Positions 15,741 to 26,000 of a stretch of 64,000 nt of DNA are shown piece after piece (position 1 is the stretch's first letter; each line of letters opens with the position of its first letter). The translations under genes and the position numbers were made by a program. The notes under the pieces were generated by a model that was given only the letters and a program-made list of their open reading frames with translations, made no database searches and had not been told where the DNA came from. Origin of the DNA: Croceimicrobium sp965279135 (lineage in GTDB: Bacteria > Bacteroidota > Bacteroidia > Flavobacteriales > Schleiferiaceae); contig OZ257133.1 in NCBI GenBank assembly GCA_965279135.1, positions 1,426,001 through 1,490,000 of the forward strand, in the 5' to 3' direction.

Positions 15741-17201
15741 TTACTTTTTAGGAACCCTTTTTAAGGCTTCTAAAAAATAACCCCAAAACTTATCAACTGA
15801 GGCTATATTGACTTTTTCATCCGGGCTATGCGGATTCTTAATGGTCGGTCCAAAAGAAATCATTTCCAGGTTGGGATAATGCTGTCCCAACAGGCCACAT
15901 TCCAGACCGGCATGACAAGCAAGTACTCTTGGTTCTTCCTTAAAAAGCTCTATGTAAAGATCTTTCATCATCCCTAGCATCGGTGCATTCGGATCCAACT
16001 TCCAACCGGGATAAGAGCCACTATGTTTTACTTCGGCACCTAAAATCCGCCATGGTGCGCCAACGGCATCGGCCATATCAAACTTGGCGCTTTCACGATC
16101 CGAACGTTGCAGGGCTTTTAGATTCATTTTCCCAGCAGCCAGACTAACATGAGCCACATTATTACTGGTTTCTACCAAATCCTCTACATCCGGACTCATT
16201 CTACGTATACCGTCATGGGTGCATTGAAGAGCGGCAGAGAATCGCTGAAAATCAGTCTCTGACATCTTATTCGCAGGAAGATCTACTTGATCAACCTTGA
16301 TCATAATCTTTGGATCTGTGGTGGCAAATTCCTTTACCAGAGCGGCACCAAGGTCTTGCCAATAGGCTTCAGCCTCTTTAGCCATTGATCCTTCGATTAC
16401 CACCACGGCTTCAGCTTCGCGTGGAATAGCATTTCTTAGTCCACCTCCTTCAAAACTTGATATACTCCAGGCAAAACGATCGGTTGGATCATAAATCATT
16501 CGATTAAGAAGCTTATTGGCATTAGCACGGCCAAAGATGATGTCCATACCACTATGGCCACCAAAAAGCCCACTTACCTTTAAACTAAAGGCCACTTCAT
16601 TGCTATTGCAAGCTACCTCTTCATAGGTCCAATCTACATCGGTATCTATGCCTCCAGCGCAGCCTATGCTCAGTTCATCATCATCCTCGGTATCCAGATT
16701 CATTAGAATATCTCCACTGAGAAAATCACCTTTCAGATTATGAGCGCCAGTCATTCCCGCCTCTTCATCTGCCGTAAAAAGAGCCTCTAGAGCCGGATGA
16801 GCAATATCCGTAGATGCCAGGACCGCCATAATTGAGGCAACTCCGATACCATTATCCGCCCCGAGGGTAGTACCTCTGGCTTTTACCCAGCCTTCATCAA
16901 TGTACATATTGATTCCCTGAGTGTCGAAATCGAAATCGGTATCCTTATTCTTCTGGCACACCATATCCAGGTGGGCTTGAAGCACTACCTTCCTGCGATC
17001 CTCCATTCCGGGACTAGCCGGTTTCATGACGAGGATGTTTCCTACTTCATCCTGTTTCCAATCCAGTCCTTGGCTTTTGGCAAAGTCAATCATAAAAGCC
17101 TGGACCTTCTCTTCTTTCTTAGATGGGCGGGGTACAGAGTTTAAATCAGCAAAATGACCCCAAACGCTGTTGGGTTGTAGGTTTCTTATTTCGTTGGACA
17201 T
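15741..17201 (-). CDS. pepD: aminoacyl-histidine dipeptidase (PepD-type, M20 family)
   Basis: 486 residues, the full length of the family. The di-zinc ligands of M20 peptidases are visible: QAHLDMV (His77, Asp79), TLGADNGIG, the general base pair ADEEAGM, MNLDTEDDD, and the late His in GPTIKNPHSPDEKV. The lid or dimer domain lies in the middle. It hydrolyses Xaa-His and other dipeptides in the cytoplasm. The gene is 7 bp upstream of no gene but 7 bp after the prohibitin stop, so it sits in the same transcriptional unit as the prohibitin-like gene. Confidence 0.93.
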   Translation of the reverse strand: MSNEIRNLQPNSVWGHFADLNSVPRPSKKEEKVQAFMIDFAKSQGLDWKQDEVGNILVMKPASPGMEDRRKVVLQAHLDMVCQKNKDTDFDFDTQGINMYIDEGWVKARGTTLGADNGIGVASIMAVLASTDIAHPALEALFTADEEAGMTGAHNLKGDFLSGDILMNLDTEDDDELSIGCAGGIDTDVDWTYEEVACNSNEVAFSLKVSGLFGGHSGMDIIFGRANANKLLNRMIYDPTDRFAWSISSFEGGGLRNAIPREAEAVVVIEGSMAKEAEAYWQDLGAALVKEFATTDPKIMIKVDQVDLPANKMSETDFQRFSAALQCTHDGIRRMSPDVEDLVETSNNVAHVSLAAGKMNLKALQRSDRESAKFDMADAVGAPWRILGAEVKHSGSYPGWKLDPNAPMLGMMKDLYIELFKEEPRVLACHAGLECGLLGQHYPNLEMISFGPTIKNPHSPDEKVNIASVDKFWGYFLEALKRVPKK

Positions 17202-17208
17202 GAACGGA

Positions 17209-18024
17209 TTATTGATTTCCTAAAATAATGGGTAAGCCATCTTCTCCTGAACCAACTACGATCACTTTGGAATTCGGCGATTCTGCCAATTTCAAAGTAG
17301 CCTCAATACCCTTCTCACGAAGAATCTTATCCGTCAAGGAATTGCTAATAATCTTATTCGCTCTCGCTTTACCTTCAGCCTCAATTCGCTGACGTTCAGC
17401 TTCCTTACGAGCTTGCTGCAGTTTAAACTCATACTCTAATGAAGCTTGCTCCTGCTCTAACTTCCGCTCAATTGCGTCTTTTAGATTATCAGGCAGTTTT
17501 ACTTCACGGATGAGTACCGCATCTAAAATCAGATAGTTATTACTCAGCGATTCTGAGGTTCTGGAAAATATTTCTTGCTGAATAGCTTCCCGTTTGGTGG
17601 AATAAAGTTCTTCTGAACTGTACTTACCAATTACTTCCCGGGTAGCCGATCGGATATAGGGTTTGATGATCTTTTCGTGGTAGTTCTCACCAATTTCATC
17701 ATGCAAGTAGCCGATTCGATCACTCTTTGGTAAAAAGCGATAGGAAAGTTCCATGGTAATAGTTAGACCATTTTGATCTAAAACATTCATGGTACTGATA
17801 TCCTCTTTCTTACGAACATCATAAATATAGATGTCATCCCATGGCCATTTGATATGGAAACCCTGACCATATACTTTTTCCTTGTCCAATCCGCCCTGGA
17901 ATTTGCGGAAAATGATTGCTTTTTCACCAGCTTCAATGGTATAGGTAATGGAATTCCAAGCTAAGACGACAACGAGCAATGCTACGAATGCCACCACAAT
18001 TAGATAGGTAGTTCTTTGATTCAT
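17209..18024 (-). CDS. prohibitin/SPFH-domain membrane protein
   Basis: 271 residues. One N-terminal transmembrane helix (TTYLIVVAFVALLVVVLAW, about 4-23) is followed by an SPFH/Band 7 domain (about 25-190) and a long charged coiled-coil segment (RKLEQEQASLEYEFKLQQARKEAERQ region, split here) typical of prohibitins. These form ring scaffolds on the membrane, often around FtsH-type proteases. A second, lipidated prohibitin relative is encoded at 60880-61659. It sits in a tight run with the VWA-like protein (15 bp) and pepD (7 bp). Confidence 0.9.
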   Translation of the reverse strand: MNQRTTYLIVVAFVALLVVVLAWNSITYTIEAGEKAIIFRKFQGGLDKEKVYGQGFHIKWPWDDIYIYDVRKKEDISTMNVLDQNGLTITMELSYRFLPKSDRIGYLHDEIGENYHEKIIKPYIRSATREVIGKYSSEELYSTKREAIQQEIFSRTSESLSNNYLILDAVLIREVKLPDNLKDAIERKLEQEQASLEYEFKLQQARKEAERQRIEAEGKARANKIISNSLTDKILREKGIEATLKLAESPNSKVIVVGSGEDGLPIILGNQ

Positions 18025-18039
18025 AATATTATTAATTGA

Positions 18040-20070
18040 TTAGTACTGTCCCCAGTATTTGCGTAAAAACCATTCTACGCTCAGGCTGATCAAAGCTACG
18101 AAGAAGAGCCACCATTTGCTCAATAATTCTCGCTTTATATTACGTTGATCGATTTGACCGATGGGCTCAGTTTGCTTCAAAGTTCTAATCAGTTGTGGCC
18201 AATCTTTCAGTTCAAAAAACTTTCCATCACTTTGCACTGCTAATTGCTCCATGAAGCCTCGTCGTGCCTGAAGGTCCCTGGCTTCCAATACATTTTGCTT
18301 TATCCAAATACTGCCCTTTGCTTCAAACTGCTTAGCTCCCAAATCAGCTTGAGCAGAATAAGCATAGACGCCAGCATCCAGCCCTCCTAAAGCAAGTTGA
18401 TAGAAATTCGATTCTTTTGAGAAACTATAGTCATACTGCTCACCTTTACTGCTCTGGAGACTTAAGTTGAGCTCGGGCCGATTTTGCAATTTACCGGTTG
18501 CATCATAAAGTTTTGCAATAACCTGACTAGAGCGATTCTCGAAAATTTCCCTCTCAAATTCGATAATTAAATCTTCACTGCGCTCTTGCGATTGTAAGTA
18601 ATCAACGAGACCTGTAAAAAGGCCATCAAAGACCTCAGTATTTTTATTGTTACGGTAATTGTAAATACGCCATTTCCAAATCCCACGGCCGGAAAAAACC
18701 GCAATTCTTTGACCGTCAAGTTCCCCACAAAAGGCCAGAGGTTCATTAAGGTCTACCCTTCCTATTCGCTTATAGAATAGAGACTCCGCCCAGTCCGGTA
18801 ATTGTGCATTGCCATAGATTCCTTGTACCGGCGGCCAGCTTAGCATTTCTGATTCAAATCCCTGTGGCATTGCAAATAGGCCGAAATTGGCATTTGGCAG
18901 AGCAAACTGCAACTCCGGTTCGCGCTCCATCCCCTCCAGAAAATTCAATGCTGCCAAATCAGAATTAGCGTGAGCCATGAATAAGACGGGGATATTTTTT
19001 TCCTTCAATTCCCTAAGCAGATCATTATCCCAACTAAATGCGATTAAAACCTGAGTATTAGCTAAGTCAAGCTCTGATCGACTCCGTTCATACACCAGTT
19101 CCCAATTCCTTTCAGTTCCCAAGGCTCTTCTAAGGGCTGCAACATCAGGATGAGTTTCCTCACTATAAACGAGAATCTGATAGGCCTCCTTGATTACTTC
19201 TAAACCAATAAAGCGATTATCATTTTGCGGATTCGCATCCTCTTCTTTTTGTTCAATGCTCAGACTGTAATTATGAAAACCTTCTTTCTCGGGCTGAACT
19301 TCTAAAATGAGACTTTGAAACCATTCTTCCCGATCAACATTATAAGTCCGTGATTGAATAACTTGAGACCTTTCATTCCTTAGAACCAATGCAAAGCTTT
19401 GTGCTTCAGCATTTTGCGCCTCAAGATCAATTTCAATACTTAGCTTTCTACCGAGACTCAAGGTCTCATTATAACGCAAACCGCTTATGCGGAGATCTCT
19501 CTGTCTTTGCGTATTTCCGTGAACCAGTGTGTAAACCGGAACTCCAGAAATAGCTTCAAGCCACTGGATGGGATTTCTACCACGATTGTAGATACCATCA
19601 CTTAAGAGTACCACACCACCAACAGGTTCCCCATAAAAGCGATCATTCACTCCTCGAAGCGCTTCATAAATGTTTGTGAAGTCTTGATCTAAAACTGAAT
19701 CCTCAGATAGTTCACCCGCAAATCCAAACCAAAACTGCTCGTACTTATCATCTAGTCCGGATTTAGCCAACTGTAAAGACTGTAAAGCCGAGTCTAAGGC
19801 AGCGCTATCTCCATGCATTTGCATAGAGGCCGATTGGTCCTCAATCCACAAGAGGCGAGGTTTGATCCTGAAATTCTCCCTGCTTAAGAGCGAAGGACCT
19901 AACAAGAAGAAGAGTATAAAGAAGAGGCTTAAAAAGCGCAGCGTAGCCAGGATCAATCGTTGCCGGCTGTTGTATACTTTACTATTACGATAAAGCAGAA
20001 AACAGACTAATCCTATTAGTATTGCCCCGGGAAGGAGCCAGTATGGAGAATGAAGAAAAACAATTTCCAT
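18040..20070 (-). CDS. large membrane protein with von Willebrand A-like domain
   Basis: 676 residues. Two N-terminal helices (about 12-28 and 40-62) and one near the C-terminus (WWLFFVALISLSVEWFL) frame a large periplasmic or cytoplasmic part. The segment after the second helix carries a MIDAS-like DQSASM motif and a later VVLLSDGIYNRG, which suggests a VWA fold; bacterial relatives of this layout occur beside MoxR/Bat systems. The middle and C-terminal parts are beta-rich with no clear domain. Function unknown. It precedes the prohibitin gene by 15 bp. Confidence 0.78.
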   Translation of the reverse strand: MEIVFLHSPYWLLPGAILIGLVCFLLYRNSKVYNSRQRLILATLRFLSLFFILFFLLGPSLLSRENFRIKPRLLWIEDQSASMQMHGDSAALDSALQSLQLAKSGLDDKYEQFWFGFAGELSEDSVLDQDFTNIYEALRGVNDRFYGEPVGGVVLLSDGIYNRGRNPIQWLEAISGVPVYTLVHGNTQRQRDLRISGLRYNETLSLGRKLSIEIDLEAQNAEAQSFALVLRNERSQVIQSRTYNVDREEWFQSLILEVQPEKEGFHNYSLSIEQKEEDANPQNDNRFIGLEVIKEAYQILVYSEETHPDVAALRRALGTERNWELVYERSRSELDLANTQVLIAFSWDNDLLRELKEKNIPVLFMAHANSDLAALNFLEGMEREPELQFALPNANFGLFAMPQGFESEMLSWPPVQGIYGNAQLPDWAESLFYKRIGRVDLNEPLAFCGELDGQRIAVFSGRGIWKWRIYNYRNNKNTEVFDGLFTGLVDYLQSQERSEDLIIEFEREIFENRSSQVIAKLYDATGKLQNRPELNLSLQSSKGEQYDYSFSKESNFYQLALGGLDAGVYAYSAQADLGAKQFEAKGSIWIKQNVLEARDLQARRGFMEQLAVQSDGKFFELKDWPQLIRTLKQTEPIGQIDQRNIKRELLSKWWLFFVALISLSVEWFLRKYWGQY

Positions 20071-20084
20071 GATAGATGCGGACC

Positions 20085-20831
20085 TTAGGTCAACATCCCA
20101 CCATCAACCTGCAAGGTCTGTCCGGTTACATAGGCCGAAAGGTCTGAGGCTAAAAACAAACAAGCGTTAGCAACATCTTCCGGGCTACCTCCACGTTTTA
20201 GAGGAATTGCATCCCTCCAACCTTGCACAGTCTTCTCGTCTAGTTTCTCTGTCATTTCGGTTTCTATAAAACCAGGAGCGATTGAGTTACAACGGATATT
20301 TCTTGATCCTAATTCGAGAGCAACGGATTTTGTGAATCCAATAATACCTGCTTTTGAAGCCGCATAATTTGCCTGGCCGGCATTTCCCTTTATCCCAACC
20401 ACAGAACTCATGTTGATAATCGATCCGGCCCTTGCTTTAAGCATGGTGCGCTGCACTGCTTTGGTTAAATTGAAAATGGATTTCAGGTTAATTTGAACTA
20501 CGCGATCAAAATCCTCCTCTGACATTCTCATCAGAAGGGTATCCTTAGTGATACCGGCATTATTTATAAGAATATCAATAGTTCCAAAATCCTTTAGGAC
20601 CTCAGCCACCAGGTCTTCAGCTGCCTGGAAATCAGAAGCATCAGATCGATAAGCCTTCGCTTTGGCTCCATGAGCAGATAATTCCTTTTCCACTTCCTCC
20701 GCCTGGGAGGCAGATGACAAATAGGTGAATGCTACCTGGCAGCCATTCTTTGCAAAAACTTCGGCAATGCCTTTTCCGATTCCTTTGGAGGCCCCGGTAA
20801 TAAGGGCTACTTTACCTTCTAATAAATTCAT
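20085..20831 (-). CDS. fabG: 3-oxoacyl-[acyl-carrier-protein] reductase FabG
   Basis: A 248-residue classical short-chain dehydrogenase. The NADPH motif TGASKGIGKG is at 14-23, with the NNAG strand near 87-90, catalytic Ser in INMSSVVG, the YAASKAG catalytic Tyr/Lys pair, and the FabG-specific ends IAPGFIETEMTE and YVTGQTLQVDGGM. It reduces 3-ketoacyl-ACP in fatty acid elongation. The neighbouring acyl-CoA thioesterase (13 bp upstream) fits a fatty-acid context. High confidence for the family; a role in another SDR reaction is less likely given the C-terminal signature. Confidence 0.93.
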   Translation of the reverse strand: MNLLEGKVALITGASKGIGKGIAEVFAKNGCQVAFTYLSSASQAEEVEKELSAHGAKAKAYRSDASDFQAAEDLVAEVLKDFGTIDILINNAGITKDTLLMRMSEEDFDRVVQINLKSIFNLTKAVQRTMLKARAGSIINMSSVVGIKGNAGQANYAASKAGIIGFTKSVALELGSRNIRCNSIAPGFIETEMTEKLDEKTVQGWRDAIPLKRGGSPEDVANACLFLASDLSAYVTGQTLQVDGGMLT

Positions 20832-20844
20832 GAGCTAAAAAAAT

Positions 20845-21297
20845 CTAATCCAATGGGAGCCACAAAAAATCTGGGTGGCGGGGTAAGTTACTAAGCTTAT
20901 CAATAAATGCTTGAGGGGGCAGAGTTAATTTTCGGAGCTTTAAGTCTATGAAGGCTCCTGAGACCTCAACGGTGGCGCAAAGTGTTTCACCGCGCCAGAT
21001 TTCATGAACAAATGAAAACCGACCATAATCCTCTCTCACTGACTTTAAAGCAGCGGTCATGATTAAATCATCTCCAAAATGAAGCTCTCTACGAAAAGTA
21101 GCTTTTTCCTCAAACAGCACCGGACCAAAGCCTGCTTTTGCCATATCCTGAACGGTAATGCCTCTTTCGATAAAAAGCTCCGTACGTAACTGGGCGGCAA
21201 AATCGTAGTAAACAGAATGGCGAACGTGAGTATTGGGGTCAAGATCACTCCATCGTACATGGAGCTTTCGACTAAAGCGATTAGGACTTTCGTTCAT
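20845..21297 (-). CDS. acyl-CoA thioesterase (hotdog fold, 4HBT)
   Basis: 150 residues with the 4-hydroxybenzoyl-CoA thioesterase pattern: RWSDLDPNTHVRHSVYYDFA near the N-terminus, with the catalytic Asp where expected, and strands FRRELHFGDDLIMTA and GRFSFVHEIWRGETLCATVEV. It hydrolyses acyl-CoA or acyl-ACP esters. It sits 13 bp upstream of fabG in the same direction, so the pair probably forms an operon. Confidence 0.88.
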   Translation of the reverse strand: MNESPNRFSRKLHVRWSDLDPNTHVRHSVYYDFAAQLRTELFIERGITVQDMAKAGFGPVLFEEKATFRRELHFGDDLIMTAALKSVREDYGRFSFVHEIWRGETLCATVEVSGAFIDLKLRKLTLPPQAFIDKLSNLPRHPDFLWLPLD

Positions 21298-21337
21298 GGG
21301 GCGCTAAACTACAACGCTTTATTTGATTCGCATGATT

Positions 21338-23053
21338 TTATAAACGATAGGTAAACCCAAATAAGGCGTTTATACCCTGCGCTTGATATCCTAAAAAGAT
21401 ATCATAGTTGTTATTGAGCAAATTGCTGAGATTCACGAAGGCTCCGATGCGAGAGTTGTAGTAATAATCAATCTTTAAACCTAGGTCCACATAGGGCTCC
21501 AGCATTGCTGCCAAATTGGGATTGTCAATTTGATGAAAGGCATGACGAGCGCCTACATAATCCAAATCCAAAGCTAAACCGATCTTCTTGCGGTAAGTAT
21601 AACTACTTTCAATTCCCGCTTCAAAATAAGGTCTGTACCAGGCTAGTTCCTGAGAATTTAAGGCAAATTCCCTGGCTATCGCTGAGGCAGTTAGGAAAAA
21701 CTTCTCTTCCCAGTTGTAACTCAAACTCCCCTTTGCATAAAATTCGTTCATGTCTTGATACCGCACCGATAAGCCATAGGTCATGGGGTCCTGGTAAAAC
21801 AAGGGATCCCGAAAAAGAAAAGCATCTGAGCGCAAATTGGCATAGCCCCCTTCTACGTAAAAAGAGGTATTACTGCTCAATAGGCCCTCCATCGCTGCGA
21901 AAGCTTTAATGTTTCTGCTGGGTGAAGAATTCTGACCAGGAGTGATGAAAGGACTCAATTGGGTAAGCTCCCAATAATTGTTGCGTTCCAGAAAACCGGT
22001 TATCCCTCCTACTACACTCAAAACTTCCGGCACGGCTCGATAGCGAAGGACTAATTCTGGAAAGAAAAACACTCCACCATTATCTACTTCCGGACGACTA
22101 TCCTCCGATCCTACGAAATAGAGGTTTACCCCAAAATCAAAGGTGTACTCATCTCGCTCTACCCTTAAATAGGGTTTAGCTTGAAACTGAATAAAGGATT
22201 GATCGAAAAGCTGAGAGCTATCGGCTCCGGAATACAAACTATCGTATTGGGTATTGAAATAAGCTAGATTTAGATCAAGCAGCACGTTTTGATCTCCAGG
22301 TTCCAAATTCCAGTTGGAGTTTATTTGAAAGTCATTCTCTCGTGAGCGGTAGTTATCTCCAAAATAACGGTACTTCAAATCCATTTGCTTTAACCAACCT
22401 AGCTCTTTGTCCTTCGCCTCCTTTAATGAGGTTTCTATCCCAAAACTTCGGTACCAGTTATAAGGGGCTTCGCCAAGATTTAAAGTATCATCGCTGGCTA
22501 AAAAACCAAATTGAGGCCTACCGTAATAGCTGTATTTATTTAGATCAACATCCGCGGCTACCGACCAGGTGTATTTTCTAAAATAGCGATTGTAATAGCC
22601 CCCTAAATGGTTGCGTGAGAAGCCGTTATCTTCATACAAGATGTCCGACACGCCCGTCTGGGTAGAAAGGTGCCGAAAGTCGAAACCGTAACTCTCCTTA
22701 GAACTGCGCTTGCTATTGTAAAAAACTTCCGCAAGAGCTGTATTGTAAGCCCCGTATGCAGCTCTTATGTAGGCTCTGTACAATTCTGGCACTTCCGTAG
22801 ATACAATCCTAGCCGGGCTTAATACCTCAGGTTGCATTCGCACGTCAAGGGGCAAGCTCGTAATGCGGTAGTTCACATCAATCTTCTGATTAATGCTATC
22901 CTGATATTGGGGTTGATCCAGGATTTTCCGAGCGTCCTTTACTTGTGCCTTATAGCGATCCGTCACCTTTAGTTCTAGGGAGCCCAGGTTATCGGGTTGC
23001 GCCATTGCACTTATTCCAACTAGCAGCAGTATAGATATTCTCAAGGTGCGCAT
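21338..23053 (-). CDS. TonB-dependent-receptor-like outer-membrane beta-barrel
   Basis: 571 residues from the ATG at 23053 (MRTLRISILLLVGISAMAQ, a clear signal peptide). The frame extends to a TTG at 23065, but that would overlap the upstream gene. The mature protein is a run of about 16 or more amphipathic beta-strands with aromatic girdles, ending NALFGFTYRL with a terminal aromatic-x-Leu typical of outer-membrane insertion. The plug domain of a true TonB receptor is missing; only a short N-terminal region precedes the barrel. It follows the TPR gene through TAAAATG with one intervening base. Confidence 0.85.
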   Translation of the reverse strand: MRTLRISILLLVGISAMAQPDNLGSLELKVTDRYKAQVKDARKILDQPQYQDSINQKIDVNYRITSLPLDVRMQPEVLSPARIVSTEVPELYRAYIRAAYGAYNTALAEVFYNSKRSSKESYGFDFRHLSTQTGVSDILYEDNGFSRNHLGGYYNRYFRKYTWSVAADVDLNKYSYYGRPQFGFLASDDTLNLGEAPYNWYRSFGIETSLKEAKDKELGWLKQMDLKYRYFGDNYRSRENDFQINSNWNLEPGDQNVLLDLNLAYFNTQYDSLYSGADSSQLFDQSFIQFQAKPYLRVERDEYTFDFGVNLYFVGSEDSRPEVDNGGVFFFPELVLRYRAVPEVLSVVGGITGFLERNNYWELTQLSPFITPGQNSSPSRNIKAFAAMEGLLSSNTSFYVEGGYANLRSDAFLFRDPLFYQDPMTYGLSVRYQDMNEFYAKGSLSYNWEEKFFLTASAIAREFALNSQELAWYRPYFEAGIESSYTYRKKIGLALDLDYVGARHAFHQIDNPNLAAMLEPYVDLGLKIDYYYNSRIGAFVNLSNLLNNNYDIFLGYQAQGINALFGFTYRL

Positions 23054-23054
23054 T

Positions 23055-26000
23055 TTACTTCTCAATTATTTCTGGTTCTTCCAATAGCTCTTCCTCATCG
23101 ATGGGAATATCGAGGAGTTTTAAATCCCCTCCTCCATCAAACTCTAATGAATCATTCTGCTCTCGTAGAAGTGCTTCCTTTTCCTCCAAAGCGCGAGCTT
23201 CTGCTTCTTGAATATCCCTCCTTAAGTTCTTTGCTTCCTCTACCAGAGTCGCATCAGTTTCATTATCAATGATGAAATCAATGATATAATTTGCTTGGAA
23301 AATGTCATCAAGCTTCCAAAAGTTTGTTGCCATGAGTACCAATGCCTTTAACTTCCATTCCCGATAGGAAGGCAAATCCTCAATCATTTGATTAATTATG
23401 GCATTACTGGTGTCAAATTGCTCTTGCTTGTTTCTGATTAGTGCCAGGTGATAATAAGCATCAGCTTTTTGATCTCCTGCTGAGGCATCTTTGACATCCA
23501 CATAAAGCTTAAAGCTATTCGCAAAATCCTCACGGTTGAAGAAAACCCGTGCTCTGAGCAGCTTGGCTTCAGTTTGTAGATTCTTAGCCAATTGATCGGT
23601 AGTTAGGATCGTTTCGCTGTATTGCAAGATGGCCTCTTCATCTCCAAGTCGCTCTGAGCTACGCAATAGACCTAATCTAGCTTTTAATACCTGATCTTTA
23701 CTTTCAGCAAGCTTAAGGAAGCGACCATAGCGCTCTCGCGCCAGTGCATAACTGCTATCCCTAAAATCACGATCCGCCAAATAGGGTAAAGCGCTTTGTT
23801 TAAACTCTCGGGTATTGCTATGCTCCAAAGCTTCATAAAGCTTATAGGCTACTACAGGTTTTTCAGTACGTACCGCTGCATCAGCCGCAAAGAATTGAGC
23901 CTGTTCCAAAAAGACCCCATTAGGGAAACGATTGAGGTAACTGTTTAAGGACTGATAGGCATCTTCATAATTTCCTTCTGTGTATATATCAAATGCGGCA
24001 CTATAAGCAGTAGAGTCCAGAGCAGTCTCCTTGATATCCATAAACTCAATAGTAGCCACCCAGTCCAGGTATTCCGTAATGTTCCTCTCTCGCTTATAAA
24101 CTATTTCTGCCAAACGAATTGCCTCGTATGCCTCTTGCGTTTTAGGATATTTACTTACTACCTCCTTAAAAGTGCTAATGGCCTTCTGATTTTGATCCCT
24201 ATTGCTGTAAATCAATCCTTGTTTTAAGCGAACTTCCACCAGGCGATCGCTATTGGGATACTCTTCTTCAAACTCCTGAAACACCTGAAGACTATTGGTA
24301 TAGTCATCCATCTGTAAATAGCTCAAGCCCAATTCAAACTTGGCCTTTTCCGCATAAACAGATCTCGAAAAACGACCCAATAAAGTTTTCAATTCCTGAA
24401 CCTTTAATTGAGATTTTCCATCAAGGCCCAGGCAAACAGCTCTTTGAAAATATGCGTAGTCGGATTCCACACTATTTGCTTGAATCGCCTGCTGGTAGAA
24501 ATTACTAGCTAACAAATAACCACCGGTTAAGAGGTATGCATCTCCTAATCTTAAGTAAGCGTCTGCTTTTCTTGGATCCTTGCTGAAGGCATTACGCACA
24601 AAGACTCGGAAATCATCAGCCGCAGCTTTGAAGTCTAAGAGTTTGTAGGAACAATAAGCGCTGTGATAGTAAGAGCGATTAAATACATTCTGTGCGGCGG
24701 CACCCTTTCCTTTTCGAAAATCTTCGAAAGTGGCTTTCGCCTTTTCAAAATCTCTTAGGCGATATTGACATTCTGCAATCCAATAGAGGGCCAGATTAGA
24801 AAGCTCCTTATCCTCTGGGTAAGAGCGGCTTTCCTCGTATTTCTTTAAAGCGGCCGCAAACTTTAATGAGTTAAACATTTCTGAAGCTCGGTAAAAGGCA
24901 ATTTGCTGATAGATCGCGCGCATTTCCGGACTATTCAATCCAGCTTCTTTTATCGCATTCATAGCACGGTCATAATCCTTCGTAGTGATGTAGATATTAG
25001 CTAGATAACCGTTGAGCTCTGAGCGGTATGGGCTAGAAGGATAGCGCTTTAAATAGTCCTTTAAAACTTGAATGGCATCGCGAAAAGGACTGGCCAATTC
25101 ATAACTGAGTTTAGTGTAATTGTACAGAGCGTCTTCAGTTACCTTGGCATTAAAATTAATATCGCTAGCAGCCTTAAAAGCAACCATGGATTGGTTTTTT
25201 TCTCCCACTTTCAGATAGGCATCTCCTAAATGGTAATATGCATTTTGGCGCAACTCATCCGGACCAGCAGTAATCTTGTTTAAAGATCTGATGGACTCTG
25301 CATAACGAGCTTCTTTATAATAACTATAACCCGCCTGGTAGTGATCCTTAAGTCTCATATTACCTCCCTTTTGCTGATAAAGCTCCAGGTATTTAAGGGT
25401 GTTCGTGAAATCGCGTCGCTTATAAAATGCATCAGACAATAGCTTAGCTATTTCAGGAGCCCTACCAGAACTGGCCGTAGCAATCAGCTCTTCCCCTACC
25501 TCTACCAACTTATCGTAGTTCTCCAAAGCATAATAGATATGAGCCAGATAATAGGGTACTAGTGGGCCAAAGTTTGGATCCTCCTGAAGGGGAAGGAAGT
25601 TTTGTAAGGCCTCTGCAAAACTGCTATCTACATAGAGCAAATGTGCATAGTAATAACGAGCAGAATTAGCATAAGCGCTCTTTCCATCCTTTAGCTTGAG
25701 GAATAGATCCCGAGCTTCATTTGCTTCCTGGTCCTGCATGAGAGCATATGCCCATTTGAACTGGAATTCACTTTTCTGAACTGCATTCAGTGAGTAGGGA
25801 TCCACTTTTTCGTAATACTTGCGGGCCTGGCGATAGCGCTTAAGGCTAAACAGATTGTTGGCATATCGCAACCATAAGCGATTTTGAAGAGGACTGGTTT
25901 CATGTATCTGAGCAAACTCCAGTACCCTTTCTTCTATATCCCCGTGATAGAGTTCGATTGCGCAATAAGCTGCAAAATAGCGGGCATTCATGCGCTTCTC